In this document: piece by piece, positions 28,806 through 38,437 of the stretch
Layout: every line of letters starts with the position of its first letter
Position numbering within the stretch: position 1 is the first letter of the stretch
Origin: Bacteroidaceae bacterium
Lineage (GTDB): Bacteria > Bacteroidota > Bacteroidia > Bacteroidales > Bacteroidaceae
Assembly (NCBI GenBank): GCA_024682395.1
Contig: JAIKZH010000027.1
Coordinates: 1 to 38,469, forward strand
Direction: 5' to 3'
Length of the DNA: 38,469 nucleotides
Notes under the pieces: model-generated
Told to the model about the DNA's origin: nothing
Databases searched by the model: none
Seen by the model: the letters and a program-made list of their open reading frames with translations, nothing else
Translations under genes and position numbers: made by a program

Positions 28806-29960
28806 ATGAAATATCAAGATTTAAAGCGTGTAAATGATTCGTTCGGAGAGGAACTCTTCAATACTGTTCGTGATGTGATAAAAGGCGGTTGGTACGTCCA
28901 AGGACGTGAGGTAGAGTTGTTTGAACATGAATTTGCTGAATATGTAGGTACTAAATACTGTGTTGGTGTTGGTAATGGACTCGATGCATTGACTTTGGTA
29001 TTGATGAGTTGGAAAGAATTGTTGGGTTGGAATGATGGTGATGAAGTAATTCTTCCTGCTAACACATTTATAGCCACTGCAATAGCTGTATTTAGAGCTG
29101 GTTTGGTGCCTGTATTAACCGAGCCTCACACACAAAATGCCACAATCGACGAATCACTAATACCATCTTTAATAACAGAAAAAACACGCGCTATCATTCC
29201 TGTTCACATGTATGGAAAAATGTGTGAAATGGATGTAATCAATAAAATAGCCAAAAAACATAATCTAAAAGTACTGGAAGATGCTTGTCAAGCTCATGGC
29301 GCAATATATAATTCTTATAACGGATTAGAATTGTCATCTTTATTCGGCAAACGTGCTGGAAACAATGCCGACGCCGGTTCTTTTAGTTTCTATCCAGGTA
29401 AGAACCTCGGAGGAATAGGGGATGGGGGGGCTATCACCACCAATGATGCCAACTTAGCAGAAATGGTCAGAATGAAGGCAAATTATGGTTCAAAGGAAAA
29501 ATACGTACATTCTGTAATGGGAGTCAACAGTCGTCTTGATGAAATCCAAGCCGCTGTTTTACGTGTTAAGCTACGCAGACTCGACTCGGATAATATCCGC
29601 AGACGCGAGATTGCAAAATACTACACAGAACATATATGTCATCCTGCAATAGAATTACTTCCTTTTACTAATGATGGAAGTCACGTGTATCATGTTTATG
29701 CTGTAAAATGTAAAAACAGAGAATATCTACGTGAAATATTAAAAAAGAACAATATTGATACAATCATACATTATCCTACACCTATTCATAAACAGGATGC
29801 ATTCAAAAATGAATTGAAACGCCTTAATATAGACACAACGTATGTGTTACCTATTGCTGAAACATGGGGTAATGATGAATTAAGTATCCCAATCAGTCAA
29901 TCTATGGCAGATTCTGATGTTATGAAAGTAGTTGACTGTATAAATCAGAATATCTTTTAG
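28806..29960 (+). CDS. DegT/DnrJ/EryC1/StrS family sugar aminotransferase
   Basis: A PLP-dependent aminotransferase that probably converts a nucleotide-linked keto-sugar to an amino-sugar for a surface glycan; its N-terminus resembles FdtB/QdtB-type dTDP-3-amino-sugar enzymes. The 384 residues carry the PLP-binding GNGLDALTL, the ring-stacking [24 protein letters not shown] with the PLP-pairing Asp, and the Schiff-base K199 in [22 protein letters not shown] and [15 protein letters not shown] are diagnostic. No dTDP-sugar synthesis gene is adjacent. The 3' end overlaps the convergent glycosyltransferase gene by 41 bp. Confidence 0.94.
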   Translation: MKYQDLKRVNDSFGEELFNTVRDVIKGGWYVQGREVELFEHEFAEYVGTKYCVGVGNGLDALTLVLMSWKELLGWNDGDEVILPANTFIATAIAVFRAGLVPVLTEPHTQNATIDESLIPSLITEKTRAIIPVHMYGKMCEMDVINKIAKKHNLKVLEDACQAHGAIYNSYNGLELSSLFGKRAGNNADAGSFSFYPGKNLGGIGDGGAITTNDANLAEMVRMKANYGSKEKYVHSVMGVNSRLDEIQAAVLRVKLRRLDSDNIRRREIAKYYTEHICHPAIELLPFTNDGSHVYHVYAVKCKNREYLREILKKNNIDTIIHYPTPIHKQDAFKNELKRLNIDTTYVLPIAETWGNDELSIPISQSMADSDVMKVVDCINQNIF

Positions 29961-31032
29961 CCACTTTTATATAATCATGGTGACGCTTGATATATTCAAT
30001 GGATTCACTTTTTAATTGAGGCAACTGAGACTTATTCAGTACAAGCCATTCCATTTTATTAAAACAATCGTCTTCATTAGGTAATACATTGATAATCGGA
30101 CGTAATTCTGTTTCATTAAGAATGGCGTAATTCTCAGGTTCTCCACCACTTACAGCGACCAATCCCTTACTCATAGCCAATAATGCATTCATTGCAGGTG
30201 TATAGCTGTATAATTGGTCAAGTAACACATCGGAAGAAAGAATCATTTTTGAATATTCGTCAAAAGGTACATTCTCGGCTTTGATGATTTCGCATTGATC
30301 AGGGTATTTTTTATGAACTCGCTCTAATGCTCTGAGCATTATGTCTGTACCTTTATATTCATTTCTGCTTTTCTGAATACCCACAAAAAAACGAACTTTA
30401 TTTATTGATTCCAAAGACATTCGTGATGACTTCTCTTCTGATTGTTTTATAGGAAATGGTATATATGTTGTTTTATTAGGGTAGTGAGGACGATAACAAC
30501 AATCATATTCATACAAACCAGACACAATAGCATCGCAGTCGTTAGCAATATACTTATTTAAATCGGCCTTTTCGTTAGCAAGCCATTCATCTACAAATGG
30601 TTTATTACATGGTTCGTCAATACGCAAACGATTTCCAATATTAAAATCACTATATCTAAATGTTTTACAATCAATACAAGTGCTTACCCAATAATAATCC
30701 ATACCAAATGCACCTAAAACGATTTTCTTATTGTTTTTTCTAAGAAAATCATAAAACGATCTCATTCGGCATGCACGTAGATCAAAGAAAATCGGATTGA
30801 TGATTTGAACAATATCATATCCTTTCATTTTATGTTTGGTCCTTAGAATATCAATGTAGTACTTTATGGAATCAAACTTACCTAAGGATTTGCGTTTCAG
30901 GTTGATATCACGTTTATAGTTTTTCCAACCATCACCGTTGCTGATTACTGTAACATCGTGTCCAAGTGCTCTCAGTCCTTCGGCAAGTGTCCAATGAACA
31001 TTACTATATTCTCCTAACAATAAAATTTTCAT
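29920..31032 (-). CDS. Glycosyltransferase, GT-B fold (GT4-like)
   Basis: A 370-residue glycosyltransferase-like protein. The N-terminal Rossmann half begins [31 protein letters not shown], and the C-terminal half has [27 protein letters not shown], then [34 protein letters not shown], which is the GT4 donor-binding arrangement. Sugar and acceptor are unknown. A TTG start at 31050 overlaps the rluA stop, but ATG 31032 gives the proper Rossmann start and a 14-nt gap. It is last in the ruvX run and its tail overlaps the convergent aminotransferase gene, which may act in the same glycan pathway. Confidence 0.88.
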   Translation of the reverse strand: MKILLLGEYSNVHWTLAEGLRALGHDVTVISNGDGWKNYKRDINLKRKSLGKFDSIKYYIDILRTKHKMKGYDIVQIINPIFFDLRACRMRSFYDFLRKNNKKIVLGAFGMDYYWVSTCIDCKTFRYSDFNIGNRLRIDEPCNKPFVDEWLANEKADLNKYIANDCDAIVSGLYEYDCCYRPHYPNKTTYIPFPIKQSEEKSSRMSLESINKVRFFVGIQKSRNEYKGTDIMLRALERVHKKYPDQCEIIKAENVPFDEYSKMILSSDVLLDQLYSYTPAMNALLAMSKGLVAVSGGEPENYAILNETELRPIINVLPNEDDCFNKMEWLVLNKSQLPQLKSESIEYIKRHHDYIKVAKRYSDLYSQLLS

Positions 31033-31046
31033 AATCGTTATTTTCT

Positions 31047-32441
31047 TCAAAAATCGGGATTAACTTCAAGAAGTATGCGTTTATTTAAAATAGGGTGGGT
31101 GAATTCTATTGATTGTGAATGCAGATACATTCTATGATCGTACTCGTCTAATTTTGTTGACATAGATTGACGCGGATGACTTTCTGTATATGTTCTGGAA
31201 TATAGTCTGTCACCTAAAATTGGCGCATTCAATCCATTTTGATGAGCTGCATGTACTCGCAGTTGATGGGTTCTGCCTGTATGAGGATAAAAATGAATGC
31301 GAGTTAAACCATCCTTCACTTCAACGACTTCATATTCGGTAATAGCATTCTTTCCATGCTCATAATTCACCATTTGACGCGGTCTGTCCATAATATTAGG
31401 ACTTAACGGAAGTTCTATTATCCCTTTCTTACTGGTTATTTCACGTTCAAGCAAGGCTACATATTTTTTAGTTATTTCTCGTTTAAAGAATTGAGTTTGA
31501 AGAGCCTTGTGTATTTCTTTGTTCTTTGCTATGATCATTATGCCCGACGTATCCATATCAAGTCTGTGTACAATTAATGGACCTGTTATGTCGGGATACA
31601 TCGTTTGGATACGTTCTTCAACACTTGGTGCATCAACGTTACCTTTTACTGATAACATTCCCTCTGGTTTATTTACAGCTATCAAGTAATCATCCTCGTA
31701 TATGATTTTCATCTTTTCTGCCTTCATGCGCATCCGCGGAATAAGTGGATTTTCTTCTACATCTAATCCTTGCAACATATGACGCAAAATAGGCTTACAT
31801 TTAGCATGACAAGCGGGATAATATTCGCCATCATATCGCACTTCTCCTTGAGGTGAATCTCCAAGCCAAAATTCTGCCATACATAATGGCTGCATGTGAT
31901 TGAGATATGCATATTGTAAGAGTTTAGGCGCACAACATTCTCCTGCTCCAGAAGGGGGGATTCTACATGTTTCTTGTTCAAAGATGTCTATCAAATTCTG
32001 AATCTCTCCTCTTGCGTTAAGGAATTTATACTGTTTGAAAAGCCATTGTTGTAATTCACGTGATTGATTGTGTTTCTCTTCACATTCAGGCATTTCACAA
32101 ATGGCATTATTTTTAGTTATGTAATAACCATCTTCACGAAAGGAGTCGTACACAGGGGGTACAAAGCCCTGTTGATTATTACTTTTGTTGAGTAGTCCGG
32201 AAAATGCTGCTAAATAATAAATATTCTCATCAGTATTATTCTTAACAACTAAAACACCAAACATTTTTCCTCTTTGAATCTCTTCGGACCATTGATCTTG
32301 TGTGCGAAGGTATTCTTTCAACTCATCACAAGCAACTATTGATAAGGGATGAGGAGTGTACTGAAATGGATAAGTGAAAAGGGTAGGGAGAGGGGTATTC
32401 CCTCTCTCTAACTTATGAAATATTTCACTTATATTGAACAT
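31047..32441 (-). CDS. RluA-family pseudouridine synthase with N-terminal extension
   Basis: It isomerises uridine to pseudouridine in structured RNA. The C-terminal half (about 245-464) is the RluA catalytic domain, with the catalytic Asp295 in IVHRLDMDTSGIMIIAKN, and later RTHQLRVHAAHQNG and GDRLYS. The N-terminal 240 residues are not an S4 domain; they contain RIPPSGAGECCAPKLLQYAYL and ACHAKCKPIL, Cys/His-rich segments typical of long RluA-like proteins and possibly metal-binding. The RNA target cannot be read from sequence. The start is 5 nt after the arabinofuranosidase stop. Length of 464 is about twice a core RluA domain. Confidence 0.92.
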   Translation of the reverse strand: MFNISEIFHKLERGNTPLPTLFTYPFQYTPHPLSIVACDELKEYLRTQDQWSEEIQRGKMFGVLVVKNNTDENIYYLAAFSGLLNKSNNQQGFVPPVYDSFREDGYYITKNNAICEMPECEEKHNQSRELQQWLFKQYKFLNARGEIQNLIDIFEQETCRIPPSGAGECCAPKLLQYAYLNHMQPLCMAEFWLGDSPQGEVRYDGEYYPACHAKCKPILRHMLQGLDVEENPLIPRMRMKAEKMKIIYEDDYLIAVNKPEGMLSVKGNVDAPSVEERIQTMYPDITGPLIVHRLDMDTSGIMIIAKNKEIHKALQTQFFKREITKKYVALLEREITSKKGIIELPLSPNIMDRPRQMVNYEHGKNAITEYEVVEVKDGLTRIHFYPHTGRTHQLRVHAAHQNGLNAPILGDRLYSRTYTESHPRQSMSTKLDEYDHRMYLHSQSIEFTHPILNKRILLEVNPDF

Positions 32442-32446
32442 GTTTA

Positions 32447-35020
32447 TTATTTGTTCTTTTTAATTCTTATTACGCTTAACGAGTATTTTGGCAAAGAATA
32501 AGTCATGTTATTCTTAACCTCGATTGAACTATAAACTGGTTGTACTTCTTTATCGTATGGTTCACCTGAGAGAACCGACAATTTAGCTGTTTTGCTAAAT
32601 GCAGATAAATCACCCAAATCAATTGACATGTCAACACTTGCAGGTAATAGATTTACCAATTTGATTATTAGGTCACCATTTTCTGCTTCAACTACAGAAG
32701 AATTTACACGAAGATTTACATCCTCATTGCCTTGTATTTTCAAGTTTCCAGGAATATATTTCTTTCCGTTGTTTTGTCCATACAACATCTGAACATAATA
32801 ACTTGGAGTTAAAGTATATCCGTCGTTATCAAAATATATCATATCAGGATTCCATTTTGCATGCTTTTCATGACAAAACAGCGGTGCATAACTTGACATG
32901 ACTACAACATCGGCATTACGTTCAAGGTTTATCAGATGCAACGCTTCAGCTAAAGCATTCTCCATATAGCGATTTTGACTTGCCCATTCGCCAAGATAAA
33001 CTTTTGTGCCTTTACGGTCATACTTATCGTAGAAATCTTGATTATGGATATACCATCCTGGACTTACGTAATAGTGTTCATCTACGATATCAACATTTTC
33101 CTTACGAGCAAGTTCCCAACCATATTCATAATCACTTCCATCGAAAAATGGTCCTACTGTTCCGACTACTTGAATCTCAGGATATTTCGCTTTTATAGCT
33201 CTATTAAGGTAGTTGAATCGTTTTACGAAAACCTCACTTATCAGATCCTCATTACCAATACCAAGATATTTTAAATTAAATGGTTTTGGGTGACCTGCGT
33301 CGGCACGCATCTTTGCCCATTTTGACTTTTTAGGATCTCCGTTTGCCCATTCTATGAGATTTAATAGTTCTTGTAAATATTCTTCCATAGTTGGGAGATC
33401 GTTGAATCCAAGAGCTTGTTTTTCTCCTTCAAAAGCAAGACCTCCTTGTTGACCATGACCATCACGCCATGAATTCTGGCAACTAACCCCTGCAGGCAAA
33501 ACAGGAAGTGGTTCGGCTCCTATATCTTCGCAAAATTGGAAATATTCATAAAAGCCTAATCCGGCTGTTTGATGATAGCTCCAGATATTTGATAAGGGCT
33601 TTCTTTCCCATAATGGCCCAACAGTGTTTACCCATCTGTACATATTGTGTAAACCTTGTCCATGCGAAACACATCCACCAGGGAATCTCACAAAACGAGG
33701 ATGCATGTCGTTTAATAATTGCGCAAGGTCTTTACGCAAGCCATTTGTTCTGTTTTTAAATGTGTTTTGAGGGAACAAACTTACAAAGTCGATAGCTATC
33801 TTGCCTTCATCTAAAGGTTTTATAGCTAATTTACCATTTTTTGTATCTGACTTTGCAATCAATGTCTTCTTCAGATTCTTCCAATCTGATGCAGTTGACA
33901 AGATGGTTTCGGCGACAACATTTGTACTATCAAGCAATTGTACACAGACTTTATGACTTTTTCCGTCTAATGTTTTTAGAAATAATGAGAGATTATATTT
34001 TTCGCCCTTTTTTAAAGATATACCATCAAATCCGACATTAACCAAGGATGCTCCTTGTGACTTAGTTGTTAAGACCGAATAATGTGAGTTGTTGGCATGA
34101 ATAGGGGAGGCAGTACTTATTTCCCAGTTTGACCCTTCGCCTTCTAATCTCCAGAAAGACTGTGAGTTCCATACATTATTATCAAGTGGTGTATATTCAA
34201 AGTCTCTGTTTTGAATTAGTTCTGCATAAAGACCACCATCGGCAGCATAACTAATATCCTCGAAGAAAATTCCAATAAGGTCGGGACTTATAGATTTTGA
34301 CTTGTCATAATTCAATGATAATGAAGCCGAAACATTATTCAAATTAGCAAAACGTTTAGAGTCATCACGCATGCTTTCACGATACTTAGCGTTATTCTGT
34401 TCAGTTACAGCAACTTGATTGAGTATGTTGTTTAACATATCCCAAGTAATGCGTGAAACGTCACCAATGCGCTCAATATTTCTTATTGTAATGGACTTTC
34501 TTGCAGCGTTATGTTTATTTGATTCAATTTCAACGGCTTCAGACCAATTAATAAAGTCATTGCTTGATACTTGGTAAAATTTATTATCCGTAGATTTAAA
34601 TGAAACAACAAAACTATCGTTTTTCTTTGATAAAACTGGATATAAAACCGACAATCCCTTTTTTACAAACGGATAATCTTGTGGTTTCCATAATGTAAGA
34701 GTTTTTGAACATGTTGTGGCAAATTGATTTATGTCTTTTCCCAAAGACCAAACCGCATACCATTTATCACCATCTTTCAATACGGAAGGAGTGAACATGT
34801 TTTTTTGACTTCCCCATGAACCAAAATCAGACTTTACTACTGAGTAGTTATGACCTATTTCATTCCATTTATCGTTATCGATACTCCACGATAGATGTAG
34901 ACCATCTTTCGGGTTCTGTGGGTTTCCGTATGTGAAGATATACACAGAATCAGGATGTGCAGCTCGAACAGTTTCTAATCCAAGAATTGAAAAGGTAATT
35001 AATATTAAAAGTTTTTTCAT
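32447..35020 (-). CDS. Secreted alpha-L-arabinofuranosidase (GH51) with N-terminal extension
   Basis: It should release arabinose from plant arabinans or arabinoxylans after export. The signal peptide is MKKLLILITFSILGLETVRA. Residues about 22-170 resemble part of a GH43-type propeller blade set (GLHLSWSIDNDKWNEIG, FTPSVLKDGDKWYAVWS). The GH51 part starts SISPDLIGIFFEDISYAADGGLYAELIQNRDFEY (about 243) and ends with a beta domain. The acid/base is E591 in GIGNED and the nucleophile E678 in VYLGEWASQ. Length is 857. No SusC/SusD or other arabinan genes are adjacent; it lies inside a housekeeping run, 5 nt before rluA. Confidence 0.93.
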   Translation of the reverse strand: MKKLLILITFSILGLETVRAAHPDSVYIFTYGNPQNPKDGLHLSWSIDNDKWNEIGHNYSVVKSDFGSWGSQKNMFTPSVLKDGDKWYAVWSLGKDINQFATTCSKTLTLWKPQDYPFVKKGLSVLYPVLSKKNDSFVVSFKSTDNKFYQVSSNDFINWSEAVEIESNKHNAARKSITIRNIERIGDVSRITWDMLNNILNQVAVTEQNNAKYRESMRDDSKRFANLNNVSASLSLNYDKSKSISPDLIGIFFEDISYAADGGLYAELIQNRDFEYTPLDNNVWNSQSFWRLEGEGSNWEISTASPIHANNSHYSVLTTKSQGASLVNVGFDGISLKKGEKYNLSLFLKTLDGKSHKVCVQLLDSTNVVAETILSTASDWKNLKKTLIAKSDTKNGKLAIKPLDEGKIAIDFVSLFPQNTFKNRTNGLRKDLAQLLNDMHPRFVRFPGGCVSHGQGLHNMYRWVNTVGPLWERKPLSNIWSYHQTAGLGFYEYFQFCEDIGAEPLPVLPAGVSCQNSWRDGHGQQGGLAFEGEKQALGFNDLPTMEEYLQELLNLIEWANGDPKKSKWAKMRADAGHPKPFNLKYLGIGNEDLISEVFVKRFNYLNRAIKAKYPEIQVVGTVGPFFDGSDYEYGWELARKENVDIVDEHYYVSPGWYIHNQDFYDKYDRKGTKVYLGEWASQNRYMENALAEALHLINLERNADVVVMSSYAPLFCHEKHAKWNPDMIYFDNDGYTLTPSYYVQMLYGQNNGKKYIPGNLKIQGNEDVNLRVNSSVVEAENGDLIIKLVNLLPASVDMSIDLGDLSAFSKTAKLSVLSGEPYDKEVQPVYSSIEVKNNMTYSLPKYSLSVIRIKKNK

Positions 35021-35061
35021 TGGGAATATGGTTATAATGTTTAATGATTAATAAAAAAATA

Positions 35062-35487
35062 TTATTCTTCATCATCAAGCACAACCAATTTAGCTTTCTG
35101 TTCACTTGGTTGATTAGTTGGATAAATAACGTTTCCAGCTGTAAATGAGATTCTTGGAAGTATCGAAATTGTGTATGTACCAGGAGTTTTTGGGGCTTTA
35201 ATTTTATAAGTATTGTAATTAAGATTAAATTCATTTTTTGATAGAGTGGTTCTTGAAACCTCCTTAGAACCATTATAGATAACGAATACAGACTCATAAA
35301 TATAAGCATTCTTTCCCGGACTCTTTATGTTTAGTGTTATCTTAACCTCATCGTTGGCATTACATTGATCAGGAGTAATAGTCAGTCCGTCAAAAATAGG
35401 AACAGAACAAGATACATCATATTTATCACAAGAAACTGATAAAAGAACCATAACTAAAATGGTTGCAATTGACATAATTTTTTTCAT
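35062..35487 (-). CDS. Small lipoprotein with Ig-like domain
   Basis: A 141-residue predicted lipoprotein. The hydrophobic signal ends at LLSVSC with the lipid-modified Cys20 followed by Asp-Lys. The mature part looks like one Ig-like beta-sandwich: FDGLTITPDQCNANDEVKITLNI and, near the end, APKTPGTYTISILPRISF, the pattern of extracytoplasmic beta-sandwich lipoproteins. No function is recognised. It begins 6 nt after the TPR gene and precedes the arabinofuranosidase by 41 nt, so it may work with either; a glycan-binding role is only a guess. Confidence 0.72.
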   Translation of the reverse strand: MKKIMSIATILVMVLLSVSCDKYDVSCSVPIFDGLTITPDQCNANDEVKITLNIKSPGKNAYIYESVFVIYNGSKEVSRTTLSKNEFNLNYNTYKIKAPKTPGTYTISILPRISFTAGNVIYPTNQPSEQKAKLVVLDDEE

Positions 35488-35493
35488 AAATCA

Positions 35494-37329
35494 TTATTGT
35501 TTTAATTGTTTCATTATACTATATGCTTGATGAATACCCAGTTCGCCAGCCTTACTTAAATCTTTCATAGCATCATTCAAATTACCTTGATTGTAATGAT
35601 TAATTCCTCTATTAAAATAAGCTTTGGCAAATACTGGATTTATTTTAATGGCCTTATCAAGGTCATCCTTTGCATCAATTAGTTTTCCCTGCATTTCTCG
35701 GGTTATAGCACGATTATAATATGCTTCAGCAAGATTTGGAATGTCAGATATGACATTAGAAAAACATTCCTCAGCTTGTGAATATATTATATTCATATAA
35801 TTATTGTTGTTTATTTTACTATTGTTGTTTAATGTTTTATTCTTTTTTGAATCAGCAGCATCCAATCGTTTATCGTCGGCACTTACACAAAGTTCAACAC
35901 CTTTCTTAAAATTATTAAGAGTGGCGTTCTGTATATTGTATGCTTGTATTCTGTAATCCGTCAACTGAATATCGGTTGGCGTGTTCTCGACATTAGTGAT
36001 TATAATTATCGGCAATAACTTGATTTCAAACTCCTTATTCTGAATCTTACCTCTTAATTCACTTTCATATTGGATTTCCTCATCTTCGTCATCTTGTACC
36101 ACTAATTTAGAATATTCATCTATGTTAATCTGTGATTTCTTTCTGGTTTTACTTTTCAATCTGCTTGTATTTGTTGAATATCCATATCTGTGCGCGATCG
36201 TTTCACGGAATATATGATCTTCGTCACGAATAGCACCATTTATATCACCGATTTTACGTCGGGCAACAGCTCGCAATTGATAAACATATATAAACTTAGG
36301 ATATTCTGAAATTACTCGAGTATAATCACGAATAGCACCTCTATAGTCTCCTGTTTGATCTAACAACACAGCTCTATTAAATAGCGACATTATATCATTA
36401 GGGTCTATGCTCAATATATAATTGAAATCGTTTATTGCTTTATAATCTTCTCCAACAGTTTTTAAAAGTAAAGCACGATTATATCTACCAATAAAATTAG
36501 TAGAATCAATTTCAAGAGCTGTATTATAATCTTGCATTGCTCCACGATAATTGTTTAAATGATATCTACACAATGCTCGATTTATTAAATTATGGGTATT
36601 GATAGGCTGTAATCGTAGGGCTTCATTAAGTACCGGCTCAGCATTAGAAAAATCTTCTTTTGCCATCAATAGTTTTGATTTTGCTGTTAAAGCCTTTACA
36701 TTATATGCTTCATGTTTTAAAGCTGTATCTATCAAAGAATCGGCCATCGTCATGTTGTTCTGCTGCATCATTAATTGAGCACGTATCACATAAATATCAG
36801 CAATGTCTGGCCATCTTTTAGATATGTAAATTAGGGTTGAATCTGCAAGTTCAAGACTGTCTAAATTAATATAACAACATGCAAAATTTTGCCAGTCCTT
36901 TGGATCATCTGAAGATAGGTTGAGTAACTTCTTATAATCCTCAGCGGCTTCTTTGTAGTAATTTTGATTAATATACGATAAAGCACGTACTTTGTATGCC
37001 TCGTGATAATAAGGATTCAAATCAATAGCACTTGTACAATCTTTTGTTGCTCCCACATAATCCTCAAGATAAAACTTAGCTAAAGCACGATAAAAATAAG
37101 GATAAAACAGGGTAGGGCGGGACTCTATTATAGAATTAAAGTATTGTATAGATAACACATAATCATTATAATAAAGCGCATTACGACCTATTTTTATCAT
37201 TCGGTCAATGTTAATCTGAGCACAGACATTATTACTATAAGACAAACACAGACAAAAGATAATTAAGTAACGAACAAAACTGCACTTAATTATCGTTTTA
37301 CATTGTCTTTTAGTGTTGTGTCTGTACAT
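35494..37329 (-). CDS. Exported TPR-repeat protein
   Basis: A 611-residue protein with a hydrophobic N-terminal segment (RYLIIFCLCLSYSNNVCA, about 20-37) that is a signal peptide or anchor. TPR units fill about 40-390 (for example YFNSIIESRPTLFYPYFYRALAKFYLEDYVGATKDC) and two more lie at the C-terminus (about 525-605). Between them is a charged and Asn-rich region (about 395-510). TPRs imply protein scaffolding; clients are unknown. It starts 10 nt after def, as in the def-TPR order familiar from Bacteroidales, so it is probably envelope-related. Confidence 0.85.
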   Translation of the reverse strand: MYRHNTKRQCKTIIKCSFVRYLIIFCLCLSYSNNVCAQINIDRMIKIGRNALYYNDYVLSIQYFNSIIESRPTLFYPYFYRALAKFYLEDYVGATKDCTSAIDLNPYYHEAYKVRALSYINQNYYKEAAEDYKKLLNLSSDDPKDWQNFACCYINLDSLELADSTLIYISKRWPDIADIYVIRAQLMMQQNNMTMADSLIDTALKHEAYNVKALTAKSKLLMAKEDFSNAEPVLNEALRLQPINTHNLINRALCRYHLNNYRGAMQDYNTALEIDSTNFIGRYNRALLLKTVGEDYKAINDFNYILSIDPNDIMSLFNRAVLLDQTGDYRGAIRDYTRVISEYPKFIYVYQLRAVARRKIGDINGAIRDEDHIFRETIAHRYGYSTNTSRLKSKTRKKSQINIDEYSKLVVQDDEDEEIQYESELRGKIQNKEFEIKLLPIIIITNVENTPTDIQLTDYRIQAYNIQNATLNNFKKGVELCVSADDKRLDAADSKKNKTLNNNSKINNNNYMNIIYSQAEECFSNVISDIPNLAEAYYNRAITREMQGKLIDAKDDLDKAIKINPVFAKAYFNRGINHYNQGNLNDAMKDLSKAGELGIHQAYSIMKQLKQ

Positions 37330-37339
37330 CGTCTTGAGT

Positions 37340-37897
37340 CTAACCGTGATTCTTCTTTATTTTATAATCACATCGTATTTGACCTTTTTTCATTGCGATT
37401 AATTTCTTCTTAATCAATTGTTTTCGTAATGAAGAAACATGATCCACAAAAAGTATGCCTTCAAGGTGATCATATTCATGTTGGAAAACTCGTGCAGCAA
37501 AGTTATCGAGCCATTCATCATGTAATTCAAAATTCTCATCATAGTATTTCACATGAACAGAAGATGCTCTACGTACACCTTCATGAATTCCAGGAATACT
37601 TAAACAACCTTCCTCAATAACACAAGTTTCTTCACTTTCTTCAAGAATTTCAGGATTTATATACACACGGAAGAAATCCTTGTATTGTGGAAATTCATCT
37701 TGTAACACATCTAAATCGACAACAAACATGCGAATAGGGAGGCCTATCTGAGGAGCAGCCAATCCGACGCCTTCAGCAAGTTTCATTGTCTCAAACATAT
37801 TATCTATTAATTCTTTTAGATTTGGATAGTCTTTGGAAATCTCCTCAGTTTCTTGTCTCAACACTGACTGTCCAAATATATACATTGGAAGTATCAT
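37340..37897 (-). CDS. def: Peptide deformylase
   Basis: It removes the formyl group from the N-terminal Met of new proteins, with an Fe2+ or Zn2+ ion. All three motifs are intact: GVGLAAPQ (43-50), EGCLS (96-100, with metal ligand Cys98) and QHEYDH (139-144, with two His ligands and Glu141). The 185 residues are typical and MILPMYIFGQSVLR is the usual Bacteroidales start. It is 19 nt after ruvX and 10 nt before the TPR gene, all on one transcript. Confidence 0.97.
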   Translation of the reverse strand: MILPMYIFGQSVLRQETEEISKDYPNLKELIDNMFETMKLAEGVGLAAPQIGLPIRMFVVDLDVLQDEFPQYKDFFRVYINPEILEESEETCVIEEGCLSIPGIHEGVRRASSVHVKYYDENFELHDEWLDNFAARVFQHEYDHLEGILFVDHVSSLRKQLIKKKLIAMKKGQIRCDYKIKKNHG

Positions 37898-37916
37898 AAT
37901 ATTATATTTTTTTCAA

Positions 37917-38348
37917 TTATTTATGTTCGTTTGTGAATCTCAAATGCTCCATATATCCTTCAAGAATGATTGAAGCGCTTATTTTATCTACTAATGCTTT
38001 ATTCTGTCTGTCTTTCTTTTTAATTCCGCTGTCTAATATTGCTTTGTGAGCTAATACTGAAGTATATCGTTCATCAAAATATTCAATAATGATAGATGGG
38101 TATAATTTCTTTAATCTATTATAAAAGGGCTCAACACGTTTCATATTCTCAGAATATTCACCATTTGTTTGTAAAGGCTTACCAATTATAATACGTTCAA
38201 CATCTTCTTTTGAGACATATTCAGCTATAAAATCAAACAATTGAGTAGTTTCAACTGTAGTCAATGGATTTGAAATCAAATTAAGAACATCTGTTACGGC
38301 TATACCTGAACGTTTCTTTCCATAATCAATAGCTAAAAATCTTCCCAT
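37917..38348 (-). CDS. ruvX: Putative pre-16S rRNA nuclease / Holliday junction resolvase-like YqgF
   Basis: An RNase H-like protein that matures the 5' end of 16S rRNA in E. coli (YqgF) and is also annotated as RuvX resolvase. The catalytic residues are in LAIDYGKKRSG (Asp), FDERYTS (Glu) and VDKISASIIL (Asp). At 143 residues, starting MGRFLAIDYG, it has the family's normal length. The reading frame is open to 38393 with a TTG start, but that codon overlaps the -7 promoter box at 38391-38398; ATG 38348 is therefore used. It leads the seven-gene minus-strand run. Confidence 0.94.
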   Translation of the reverse strand: MGRFLAIDYGKKRSGIAVTDVLNLISNPLTTVETTQLFDFIAEYVSKEDVERIIIGKPLQTNGEYSENMKRVEPFYNRLKKLYPSIIIEYFDERYTSVLAHKAILDSGIKKKDRQNKALVDKISASIILEGYMEHLRFTNEHK

Positions 38349-38390
38349 CTTTAAGTTGCTAATATATGTGATATAAATAAATCTATATTG

Positions 38391-38398
38391 CAAAGTTA
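38391..38398 (-). promoter_or_regulatory. -7 promoter box for the ruvX-def run
   Basis: On the minus strand it reads TAACTTTG, an exact TAnnTTTG match 42 bp before ATG 38348. It is the only clear promoter I find for the run down to 29920. Confidence 0.55.
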
Positions 38399-38437
38399 TA
38401 AAATAATTCCCTTATTTTTTAAATATATACAAATATT

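Noticed and set aside
32975-33274. Plus-strand ORFs of 60-100 codons inside the GH51 gene
   Set aside because: They are opposite-strand shadows of a well-supported gene with intact catalytic motifs.
38349-38393. Extended ruvX N-terminus from a TTG at 38393
   Set aside because: The TTG lies inside a -7 promoter box, and the family starts at the MGRFLAIDYG position.
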